64,000 nt of DNA from contig JAUDYN010000011.1 of NCBI GenBank assembly GCA_030407005.1, positions 796,501 through 860,500 of the forward strand, written 5' to 3'. Of the stretch, positions 35,033-45,435 are shown in pieces. The notes beneath the pieces were generated by a model, which was not told the origin of the DNA, searched no databases, and saw nothing but the letters and a program-made list of their open reading frames with translations. A program made the position numbers and the translations under genes. Every line of letters begins with the position of its first letter. Within the stretch, counting starts at the first letter, position 1. This DNA is from Desarmillaria ectypa. Its lineage: Eukaryota; Basidiomycota; Agaricomycetes; Agaricales; Physalacriaceae.

Positions 35033-37229
35033 TTATCTCTTGTTATCAGAAGAGATTCCAACGCATATCGTCCCCGAACGGACCGTCTGCGCTAGGACAT
35101 ACGGCGGGACATTACACATCCCAACCTTCTTTACGAACTCATGCAGTTCCTCTTTCCGGTTCACCAACATGGATGTCACCCCGCTACCGTGGATTGCAAG
35201 TATGATCATGGCGTTGGGTTTGCTAGTCACGAAGACCTTGACCATTACACGGCTATTCAAATCCACCAGGGTTCCGTTGCTTTCTTTCCCATCAGACAAG
35301 CTCCAGCTCGGTATGAGCTGACGCTTCCCCCATGTGATAAGCTTTGCCAGCTCCGGGTCTTGTTCACCAAGGCGTTGCTGAGGCGCGCGCCCCCAAACAT
35401 TGTCGTCGAGGAATATCCATCCATCTCGCTGCAGGTAAATTGTTCCAACTAGCATTTCCAATATGGCAAATGAGACGGAGCCGAGCCAAATGATCGCAAT
35501 ACCAAGAAACGGGTCGCTCCCTATTGCGGACAACCCGACAGACCAAACAAGGATGAGGATGCACACCGATAGCCCTGCAGGTCCGGTCATATCCTCGTTG
35601 GTGTATAGCCCAAACGGATCTCTTTTCAGAGAGGCTCGCAACCCTACCGTCTGGCTACCAATGATGCTGAGAGGCGTCTTAATTCCCGACCTATCGGGAA
35701 CCCCCACTGGAAGGGCGTGGACAACCGGTTCCAGCCTTTCATTTCCCGCAACAGGCTCAATAGGAGAACCCAGCCAGCTACCATCCCCTGAGCGACACAC
35801 CGCTGCCAAACTTGCAGCGTTGTAGAATCCTTGGTTCAACTCCAGCAACCACGCGAGATCTGCCCATCCATCTTCTCCTTTCAGGTCCTCAAGCCGCGCG
35901 CGGCGGGGTAGCAGCCCATTCAACGCCTTCCCGAGCTTGTTTTCTTCATATCCGCCTTGACGATTCCGAATGATAGCTTCGACTACGAGTGCATGAATGG
36001 CATTCTGCCATGCAACGGAACCGGCATTGGCCGAGTGCTGCATGATGGCATACAAGTGCCAACGGTTCCCCAACGCAGCCTTGCTCTGCATACGTTCACG
36101 GAATGCACGAGCAGACTCTCGGTATGCGCGAGTTATCAGTGGACACGAGGGGTCCTGATCTCTCTGTCGCGTGAGACGAATGACAGCCGCGGCATGTAGT
36201 ATCTCGCTGATCGTGAAGAGACGGGTGCCCCAAACACACGAAATAGAGCTGTGATCACAGCCTTCTTCATGGCAGAAGACGGCAACCTGGGATGCATTGC
36301 GGAAAATATCAGAAAGACGTCCGAGTTCTTTGGACCTCTCCGGGGTATCGTCTGGCAGGTGTTCGTCGGACAGGCAAAACTCGTCGAGCCAGATATACTC
36401 GGTGCGGTTACCAGCGTCTCGAGTTGCAGAACAATATTCGATGAGGAGCCGTTCAGCGATGCGCTTTCGGTCTCTTAAGGAGAAAGGACGTCTCTCAGTG
36501 GACCGATCCTGCACCTTCAAACCGGTTTCTCTGAATAGAACCCTTGCGCTATCCACGGGATAGCTCAGTGCTGTGTATCCCTTGTTTCTGATCCCCTCCG
36601 ACCAGCGGACCTGCTTTATCAGTACGGTATCGCCATCTACGATCTCAACCATTAGCAGCCACTGTGGAGTAAAACCAGTGGGGGCGTATACCCCCGATCC
36701 GCCGCCTGGAGCGGTAGTTAATACCGCGTCAGGTGTAGACGTTAGTTCAAAGGCCCAAGATGAGCTGGCAAAGTTGGATATCTGTACGTAGACTGCATGC
36801 GGGATGCATACGTAGATAGGACCTAGTATGATGAGGACGAGGAAACGGAGAATTTGTGCAGGAAGATGAAAGGTATCGGTGCTTCGGCGGGAAAACCAGC
36901 ATGGAGCTGTGACGTTCGGATCTTCGATGAAGAGACGCCAGAATCGGACACGGGAGAGGGCTGAAAAGGAGGTGTCTACTGAAGCACACGCTTTTTTGAA
37001 CCAGCCGGGCAGAGCGAGGTTGGCAAAGTACAGATACATTGCAAAGCAAACCAAAACGATATTCCCTCGAAATCAGTTCAGAACTGCTTGCTCAGGGAAA
37101 GGAAGCAAGGTATCGCTCACAAGGTATTTCGAGGACATTGAAAATGACCGAGGCGGCTAGCCCAAGAATGGGTGTCAATGCCACGATGTTTCCGATGACT
37201 ACCCCTTTGACTGCGGTAGGCTGTACCAT
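35033..37229 (-). CDS. HET-domain-like multi-pass membrane protein
   Basis: Exons 37121-37229 and 35033-37065 give 713 residues. The 55-nt intron (GTGAGC...TTCGAG) makes the membrane-like stretch NVLEIPWNIVLVCFAMYLYF continuous. N-terminal hydrophobic segments are GVVIGNIVALTPILGLAASV, the one above and LRFLVLIILGPIYVCIPHAV. Then comes a HET-type core: GYTALSYPVDSAR, ERLLIEYCSAT, EYIWLDEFCLSDEHLP, LGRLSDIFRNASQVAVFC. Two more hydrophobic segments lie near residues 575-625 (LSVCILILVWSVGLSAIG, IAIIWLGSVSFAILEML). HET domains trigger incompatibility or cell-death responses in filamentous fungi. Membrane-bound versions occur in Agaricomycetes, with unknown function. The weak HET match makes the domain call moderate. 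Its 3' end was copied to 1006-1224. Confidence 0.75.
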
Positions 37230-37887
37230 TGTCGATTTGTTGTGTCTGGCAGATGGATGGCAATGAGAAGAAGGGATACAAGAGGAGGGAGAACTCACTC
37301 TACAGTAAGTAGGAAGCACGCTGGAAGTGAGTGTTAAGAACAGAGAAGGGCCTCGTGTAGTACGGAGTGTGTTTTTAAGCGCCCACAGGGCTTCGATTTT
37401 AAGGCATTAAATCGAACTAATTGTATCAATCAAACATGATACTCCAGCCACTGATAAAATTACGCGCCCAGAGCAGGATACAGTCACGTATGAAGGCAGG
37501 ACGGGCATGTATTGTAGAGGAGAACAATGTGATTGAAGGATAAAGAAGGATATGCTGGATAAAAGGGATATTCAAAGCAGCATTTTACATCCTCCCAAAG
37601 ATTGAAGTTTGGTCGTAACGTGTGAAGGAGCAAGTGGTTCTGAAAGCGTCTTCAAGCAGATGGACAAAAGAGCAAATATTCAGACGTATCCCGTTCAAAA
37701 TATTGTGCAGTAATCGGGCGTTCGGGATTGAACGTTGAATGTTGGTCGGCAAAAGTCTCGATCGTTGGTAAGTGGTAAAATAAATTGGCAAAGCTCGGGG
37801 CGGAGTTCCGGTGGCAATCAAGGCACGCCACCACTTCACTTTCTGTCCCAACCGTAAGATTAAATGGCCAATATCAGAATTTGTTGA
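37230..37887. other. Spacer with a dispersed repeat
   Basis: Between the HET-like gene start and the 3' end of the glycosidase gene. It contains the inverted partner (37600-37760) of the repeat at 6705-6890. Confidence 0.55.
37600..37760 (-). repeat. Dispersed repeat, inverted partner of 6705-6890
   Basis: On the minus strand it reads CTTTTGCCGACCAACATTC, then CAATATTTTGAACGGG and CTTGCTCCTTCAC, matching 6705-6890 in order. Its minus frame is open across the match, which hints at a coding remnant. Confidence 0.6.
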
Positions 37888-40213
37888 CTACAACGCCTTG
37901 CTCAAATTTTCATAACGAACAACCCAGCCGTCCTTAGGAAAACCTGGAGCATGCTCAGTACTCCCGTCCCAGCCACCAGCCATCATTGCAACGGCATACA
38001 AAAGTCCCCCAGAGCCCGGGAAATACGGCGAGGCTACACGTACGTCTAGCGGCATTCCAACATCGTCAAACCTGAAAAGGGGGTCCAATAACCATCCAAG
38101 GGCCCCATCTGCATCTCCACTACGGGCTGACGACATCGCAAGCACCGGGAAATCCCACCTGTAAACTCCTTAGCTATCAAGAAAAAATGTATGTGGATCC
38201 ATCGCACCCCCAGATATTCGTCAGATTCCAATTCTCTCGTACTTTTTCAGCCGTTGCTTTCGCGATTGCCAAGTCCAAGCCCTCAGTTTCTGGAAGCCAT
38301 CCATACAGTCCCACTAACGCGGGGTGATCGTTGGTATACTTCGGGTCCGTCCAAAAGTCGTTTTCGAGGGTCTCGTACACCTTGTACGTGCCATTGTCGA
38401 TAGGAAGCGCCGCCAAATTATCCTTTACTGTCGTCCAATGTTTCGGAACTTCTGCACCGAGATTCTGCATCCATTCTTCGGCGTACCCCAGTCCCAAACG
38501 CCAATACGCCAATTCAAATGCGGGATTTACAGTCACGTTGGGACTGGTATCTTCACTGACGACGTACATCGGGGGTCCGAGGTCGTAGACACCTGTCGAC
38601 GTATTGTACCACGCGAAATCAGCCATCCAATTGGCTGTTTCCCGTACCACATCCTCCCACTTACGCAACGTCTCCGCTGTCGGTGACGCCCGATACTCGT
38701 ATTTCGCGAATACGAGAGGGTGTGGCTGCTGCCAGATGAGCAAATTGTTTATCACACCCGGAGATGAGCGACCTGACGGATCGGTCATTTTTGGCCATCG
38801 CGCACCAGAGGGCCAGTGTTGATCCCTCTGCGACCTGGCTATCGAGGATGGCAGGAAATTTGTGTAGGTACTGGTAGATCGGTTGAGCAGCTCCCAGTTA
38901 TTCCAGAGAGCCCAGTGTGCTGCGTGCCAAAAGTACATCTCCATGTGGAATTTGCTGTATTCGGGCAGTGAATTAAAAGCGGCGTATATATGGCATATCT
39001 TGAAGATGCTTACCCAAACTATAAAATGGTTTGCGAGTCCTTTCTCATATGGTAGCGCGAAATCACTCACCCAGCCATTATTCGCTAGCCCGGACTGACA
39101 ACGTGCATGAGCATCGACTGTCCTATACGCAATCCGAAATCCACTCACCTCCTGCGGCGGCGTGTCTCCTGCCTCATTGACCCGCATCAAATATCGCGAC
39201 AGAATAATCCTTCTTTGCAGCTCATCTGCTCTTGGATCTGAAGATTCTGTAAACACGTCGATAAAACCGCCTTGTGACCAAAAGGTGTCCCAAGTCGTTC
39301 GCGATGAGATGTCCGTGGCTTCATAACACGTCCGTTCGCTTGGACTCGCGATGCCATAGGTGAATGCCATTCGGAAGGTCGACGTAGAGTCTCTGGGTAG
39401 GATGGTATAACGATGAGCATCGGGAGAATCACGGGATATGGTGAAAGCATCGCCATCGAAAGAAGTGGTGAACGAGGCTTCGGCGAGCGTGTGGGTAATA
39501 TCTGCATGGTGATCATTGACATCAGCACCGATTGAAGTTGTGTGGTTGGCAGGAGCGTTCCAATTTCCGACAAATGGTGCGCTGAACCATAACGAACCAT
39601 CATTCCATGGATAGTCTACGAACACCCCCAACTGACCATCACTCAACAGTGCGGACTCGATGCTGACACCAATGGTGTCCCGATCCTGTGCACATGTCGT
39701 TGTGACAGTAATCGACTCCCCTCCAAAAGAGAATCCGCTTGTAATCGTTCCTGTCCAGAGGTCGAGTTCCTGGTGGATATCTGTCAAGTTACTCTCTGTC
39801 ACGTTGAGTACCTCTCCTTCGGTCGACCGAAACACCAGCCCCACCCGTCCAAGATTAACGCGGTTGGGATTCGCGCTGAGCCATTGCTCAATCAGCGCAT
39901 CACCCCCAAAATCATACTCGACAAGTTGTTCGTGATTATACCAGCTTACGCCGTGATAGTCATTCAAATCGTCCATCGTCTTACCCTGGGGCAAAGTGTC
40001 ATTTTTCCACCCCCACGAAGACATGATGGCGAAAGGCTGGAATGTTTGGAGACCTGTAACATCGGCGCCGAAAGCAAAGTATCCATTGCCTACTTGCATC
40101 GGCGTTACGAGGCTAGATGCATTGCGGGTGGGATTGTATCGTGACACTAGTGGGTGTCGGTCGATTGCTGCCAATGTATTGCGTGACAGGAAGAGCAGGA
40201 GGAGGAAGAACAT
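37888..40213 (-). CDS. Secreted six-hairpin glycosidase-like protein
   Basis: Five exons (39149-40213, 39071-39094, 39014-39018, 38208-38954, 37888-38158) give 703 residues. A signal peptide (MFFLLLLFLSRNTLAA) is followed by VSRYNPTRNASSLVTPMQVG and FAFGADVTGLQTF, starts typical of this family. The (alpha/alpha)6 part has the hallmark GWFGKFHMEMYFWHAAHW, which is built only by splicing a 5-nt microexon (TTTGG, 39014-39018) between exons of 24 and 747 nt. Many N-x-S/T sites fit a secreted protein. It probably hydrolyses a plant or fungal polysaccharide; I cannot assign a GH family or substrate. All five exons keep frame, and the C-terminus (DGWVVRYENLSKAL) looks complete. Confidence 0.85.
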
Positions 40214-41235
40214 CAGGGATTATCTGAGGCCAATGCTAAGAGTTCGGTATCTAACCATCAGGCAGCAAACTCAGGCTTGTTCATCGCTCTCGGACTCGCA
40301 TTCGGACTCGCTCTCGGACTGCTGATCATTGTTCCGAAGCACCTTCCAAAATGGAATTGCCAGTTCGCCAAAGCTGAATTGCACACATTTGTTTTGGGGG
40401 GGGGGGGGTGTGCAAAAGTACTCTTAACCTTCTTCGTGGAAAAACCATTCCGAATGTATCTTTCCTCGCAGCAATATTAATAGTAACCCCTGCTGTATAC
40501 TGGAGAGACTTGGCGTACTTCATATAGATGGATGATTCGCAGAGCAGGGATAATCGGCATGGTCAAAGGGCATGTCCCTTCCCATGGCACACATCCCCCA
40601 TCTATACGTATCATCATAAAATATCATTCTTGTCGCTTACATCTTCACTTCCTTACAAGATGACATCAAATCTACAGACTTGAACTCACTTTCAGAGATG
40701 CTGCTGCATATGTCCTCTACAACCACAATTAATTCAATGTCTTTGGTGAGTCTGGCCAAAAGCAAGAGACCTTGAGAATTTGGTTGAATATTTGGCACGT
40801 GGCGCGTATGCACTGAAATCTGAATAACTTACGGCATCGATACCGTCGCAAACACCAAGGTGTGTCAGCATCAGCTGGTTTATCGCACGTCCAGGCAAGC
40901 CTTGTTCACAGGACGATGACTACTTCGAGCGACCACACAACGGCCCGGTCACCCGCTAAGTGTTCCGAATTTCTGATGCATGACCCTTGAAAACACTGAT
41001 ATTGATATCAATAGGTATGGGAGTACGTGATATAATGTCGCAGGAAGAAACACGATGACAAGACGGTAATACAGATAGTATACATCTCGGCGAGGACTCC
41101 ATCCTCAGGTAAGCGATGTTTCATGGTTTGCTTACAGGTGGACTTATTCTCAACGTGTTTGGATTGGAGAAAATCGAGAACTCACCAAAATCCAATACAT
41201 CCGCATCACGTTCTGCCTGACAGCTCAGGGAAACT
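40214..41235. other. Intergenic, no gene supported
   Basis: Upstream region of the glycosidase gene and 3' flank of small-protein copy 3. It contains a G run of about 12 at 40396-40408. No gene is visible. Confidence 0.5.
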
Positions 41236-41493
41236 TTACTCACTGGGGATCAAATAATCAGCCTTGAAAGCCATGTCGAGACGTAAACCTTTCACTCACA
41301 GGAGGGAGAGGGTGATGTCGCCATTAACCTTGGCCTGAATGGCGATCTCTACCTCAAGATTGAGGTCCAGACGGAGCTTCAAAGCTTCTTTGGGTGCGAC
41401 GGTGCTCTTGTTAGAACGTCCGACGAGTTGTCCGCCAGCGACGGAAGAGGTTTCGGCAGAGGAGAATTTGGTGGCAGTTTCTGGGGCAGACAT
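41236..41493 (-). CDS. 66-residue conserved small protein, copy 3
   Basis: Exons 41300-41493 and 41236-41242, with a 57-nt GTGAGT...CCCCAG intron, encode the same 66 residues except for FSSAE near the start and NKSTV for NKGAV in the middle. The TATA box is at 41529-41535. The upstream flank to about 42020 matches units A and B (for example the CGAAGAAGCTTTCTACAC block), but no HET-like remnant follows. Confidence 0.8.
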
Positions 41494-43322
41494 GTTATTG
41501 CTGTAGATCCTTGCAGAGTGGTCACTCCTTTTATATGTTTCGAGAGGGGGTACGGGCAACGTTATGTTCTCTGTCCGTTTACTGGATGCATGATCACTGT
41601 AGCAACTACATAGATCTTCTGTCGGTCGAGAAAACGAAGAAGCTTTCTACACACCCTATTTCATAATACACGTGTAGAATAGTGCCTGCCTCGAATGGTC
41701 TTGGGAACTCGATGTCCTTCTGGCAATATGGGAGGAGGTGCAATGTGTTCGACAATGGTATGCGTTACGTGACATGACAGTGGGTGCTTGTGGGTCCCAC
41801 TTTCCGGACCGACCGTGGGACTCACAGCTATCGTTTGTGATTTTTACCACCACTCCTCCTCACAGCTATTTCCTCGTCTCTTCACCAGTGACTGAGAGAT
41901 GCTCACTCTTTGCTTACGCTGTCAATGACCGCCACCCATGCCTCGTGAATCCAACAACGCACCTTGACTACCAGTAAAATTTCCGGAAGATGTCAAACAC
42001 CCCTGGGGCCTGGAAGTAACGCTTCTCGTCATTTTTCTCGCAGGATCAGAAGATAATCGATATTAATGTTGCGACCAGCCAGTCGAAAACCCCTCCAGCG
42101 CCCGGTCTCCAGGGACGAGTTCATCAGTTTTCTTGCCTCGAGCCTGTTCGAGGCTTGTTGACTGTTTTATAATGGCAACCTCGCTACTGTCACAATTTTT
42201 CTCGTAGAACAAAAAGGAAGTACGGTATATTCTTTCGCGACCGAGAGGGCTGACTGCAGTGGTGGAGAAGGTCTAAGTGCAGAAGAACGTTGGATTTGGT
42301 ACGTCGGTTTCCCTTCTTCTCGTGAACGTCGTTCATAACTAACGTAAACTGCAGTACCTCTTGCTCTTCATGCAACTCAGCCTTCTGAGGGTTATGCAAC
42401 ACTCGCTCCGCAATGTTGGTCCTAAGTCCATGCCCGAGATGGAGCAGGACCTGCTATTGGATTGATCAGAAGGGACATGCACTTCGGTTCTTACCATCTC
42501 TAAGGTTATATCGATATATTGGCCACCCACCGTGCTGAGCCATTGGTCTCTTGATCTTTGACTTCTCGACTGCTTTGTCGTTAGATTTATCAACACCCTC
42601 CTCTTTGTATCACTCCATTTCGAATTCGAAGCATCCGGGGGAGGTAATATGTTCTGCAGCTCATTGTCAAATCTGACAGATGTATCATTCTCGTCAATTT
42701 TTCATGGGGCTGACACGTTTCGACCGTCTGAGCTTCCGAAGAATTGGAAGGAAACTTCATTCCTGCAATTCCCTGTGGCTGGATTAAGTTCATTTGAGAG
42801 GATTTTTGCCATTTGGAGGGTTGTGGTGTATCTCTGAGTTCATTCTATTCAGCTTTATTAGCAGCAATAATTCCTTGGCTCAGACAAGAGTTACCGGCTG
42901 AAAATACTCTTCGAACATCCGCCACTCGTTCACATTTCCGAAGGGCGTTAACATTGGCCCCTCTTGCATGGTCTTTTGTCTTTTCAATGACAAAGACAAA
43001 GGACCCCTTTTGTAGGTCATGGTCGACGTACCATTATGCAAAAGGCCTGTTGTACCACGAATCCGGTAACGAGAACGTGGCTTGTCGCAAATCATTTAAT
43101 TATATTTCATTTCAGCAGTGCCACCCGCCATTTCGAACAATGGAGGCGCAACATGGTCCGCAAAGTTTCCAAATCCCTTTAACAAGGTCTGAACTTAAGT
43201 ATATAAAGCACACCTGTATGGGACAGGAACGTAACATTCATAGGATTTTCTTCTCTCTCTTGTGCGTGCTAACCATTAACCATTTGTTTTTTTCTTTCTA
43301 GCCTCCCCCTCTCTCATCTACC
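41494..43322. other. Intergenic, duplicated flank then promoter region
   Basis: Up to about 42020 this is the duplicated flank of copy 3. The rest shows no supported gene. A TATA box for the next gene is at 43202, and a likely 5'-leader intron at 43262-43301. Confidence 0.5.
43202..43207 (+). promoter_or_regulatory. TATA box of the disordered-protein gene
   Basis: TATAAA lies 121 bp before the ATG at 43323. Between them a short intron seems to lie in the leader (GTGCGT at 43262 to TTTCTAG at 43301, with a GCTAAC branch-like site). Confidence 0.5.
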
Positions 43323-44378
43323 ATGGTTGTACAGACTCGCGCCGGTGCCACACGTATGCACACTGAGGTGTTCAAGGACAGGCGTCGCTCAAACCGCCTT
43401 CCTCCGCACGTCCCTTTCCAGTTCCATGAAACGCCCCTGCGCAAACTCAAATCACGAAAGGGAAAGGGAAAAAAGTATGTCAAGTCCATCAAAGTGACCA
43501 AGAACATTGAAGACGATGACAACGATTCCTCGGACACCCCTTCCTCCTCGGTCGCATCAGCAAAGAGATTATTCTCTGCTGGTGTGGCTTCGGCTACGTC
43601 TCTAGGACCTGTACCGGCCAGCAAACGAGCAACCATGGCCGCAGGCAAGGTAGTACCAAAGAATGCCACCATTCGACAATCCATCCGGTCCATTTCATCC
43701 ACACATCCCAACCTCGCTCGTTCACTAACCCAAATTCTCAAGAACAACTTGGCAGCGGCCCAGTCTATGGACCAAGAGGCTGAAGTATTCGAGGAGGCCT
43801 TTGAAACTCTGGACGTGTTCAACCGACGTCTGAGCAGGAACAAGATGGCCCAAAACACCGACAAGGGGAAGATGAAGAACTTGCGCCTTTCGATGGAGGC
43901 CAAGGTGGAGAAGCACCCTAAGCGCGTTAGGGCACGCAGCCAGTCGGTGATAGCGATGCAGTTAGGTATGGGCCTGGGTCTTTGCTTGCCGCATACCCCC
44001 GCCGGTAGTCGCCGGAGCACGCCCGCCCTGCCGGATTTGTCCGCTGGGCCGCCGACAAGGGAGAATACACCTGCGCCTGGGCTAATGGCGGGTCCGTCGA
44101 TGCAACCTGGGGCACTTGACTGGAGGGAATTAACATCTGACGTCCCTACGCGTCAAAACACACCCCAATTCAATTCTGGTCCAATGGCGGGTCCGTCGGT
44201 GCACCGTGGGGCGGTTCAAGACTGGAAAGAATTGACGCCTGTTCCTACGCGTCAAAACACACCCCAATTCGAGGCTGGTCCGTCAGCGCCCCCTATCTCG
44301 CGAGACAACCCCTTCATATTGGACCTGATAGAAGAGGAACCAATGGATATGGACATCGAGTTTGATCCATCCAATTAA
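43323..44378 (+). CDS. Basic, largely disordered protein of unknown function
   Basis: A single open exon of 351 codons with a good promoter upstream. The N-terminus is basic (FKDRRRSNRLPP, LKSRKGKGKKY), followed by an acidic-serine patch (EDDDNDSSDTPSSS). A predicted helical part runs through residues 115-200 (IRQSIRSISSTHPNLARSL, QEAEVFEEAFETLDVFNRR). The C-terminal third has two imperfect repeats of about 33 residues built around MAGPSxxxGA-DW-ELT and VPTRQNTPQF. It ends with an acidic IEEEPMDMDIEFD. The composition suggests a nuclear protein. I do not recognise a family. The long open frame, start context and repeats argue that it is real. Confidence 0.65.
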   Translation: MVVQTRAGATRMHTEVFKDRRRSNRLPPHVPFQFHETPLRKLKSRKGKGKKYVKSIKVTKNIEDDDNDSSDTPSSSVASAKRLFSAGVASATSLGPVPASKRATMAAGKVVPKNATIRQSIRSISSTHPNLARSLTQILKNNLAAAQSMDQEAEVFEEAFETLDVFNRRLSRNKMAQNTDKGKMKNLRLSMEAKVEKHPKRVRARSQSVIAMQLGMGLGLCLPHTPAGSRRSTPALPDLSAGPPTRENTPAPGLMAGPSMQPGALDWRELTSDVPTRQNTPQFNSGPMAGPSVHRGAVQDWKELTPVPTRQNTPQFEAGPSAPPISRDNPFILDLIEEEPMDMDIEFDPSN

Positions 44379-45435
44379 CTCTGCCGGCGGGACGATGGTT
44401 GGTGGTGCGAGACAAATTTTTAGTGTGAATCTCCGTAGGCAGGTCCTACTCTGCGTAGACATTGCCTTTCCTTTCCTTATTGCTACTCTTATTCCTTGTC
44501 ACTCGTTATTTATCTACCGACAAAGTTTGCGTTTTGTATCGTGCTATAGAATCTCTTTCCCGAGGCATGATGTTATTCGCCGAAGTGTTGATAGTCGCCC
44601 TTAGATACCCCGTCTTCTTCCTGGACCAACATAAGATTGTCAATAGTGATTGCCTCCGTCAAAATGGGGGAAAGTCATAGTGCCTAACCTGATCGTTAAG
44701 TCACGAAAAAACAGCTTTGCGATGTAGGCTTGTTGGGATATCAACTTGCGCTCAGAACGAGGATTGGGAAAGGTTGTACGGCACCACCACCCCTTCCTTT
44801 GAGTCTTCCTGCGAGGTAAATCCGTGTTCGAAGGAAATGAACTTCTTGCTAGCTTTAACGACGCGCCTCCATACTTTGAAACCTCGCGAATAGAAGGGAC
44901 TCAACAGAGCTATCTGGGGTGGTTCCGTGTTCAAATCTAGAATACACCGTGTAATATTATATACTACACGACAGGGCTGTTGCTGCTCCACCCTCCTTGG
45001 TTGGCTCCGTCCACACAAGAGTCAATCTAACATCTTCACTCATGGTATTACCACCGAATTCAGAGTGACAGGCACTTAGCCATAGAATACCCTTTGCCTT
45101 GGAGGAACTGAACTTCCCTCAGATTGTCATTCAAACTACTATAACCGCCTTACCATTCCCTAGAACAACGATGATGGATCCCAGCCACAGGTTCCGGAAC
45201 AGCTCCAGAGAATCATCCTTACGAAAGTTCTTGATAGACGCCCTTTGTCAATGTGGCCCAGTAAGCTTTGATGTTTTAACTCTTAAAGTAGAGGTCTATA
45301 TTGGTCGCCGCCATGCACATATCGAGTACGCAATTGAGTGGAATATACAAAATCTAAATATTTGCTAACAGCACCGTGGAAATGGCAGTCAGACAGGCTC
45401 AAAGGAAGAGTCCTGTGATAGAGCTCGGCTCGTAC
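44379..45435. other. Intergenic, no gene supported
   Basis: 3' flanks of two convergent genes. The frames at 44752-45018 (minus) and 45099-45368 (plus) show no motif. Confidence 0.5.

Larger units (their letters stand above)
33570..35240 (-). repeat. Segmental duplication unit B (parent of unit A)
   Basis: Inverted counterpart of 945-2660. It contains the 3' end of the intact HET-like gene and the intact small-protein copy 2. Because only this copy is joined to a full HET-like gene, it is the likely source of unit A. Confidence 0.85.
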
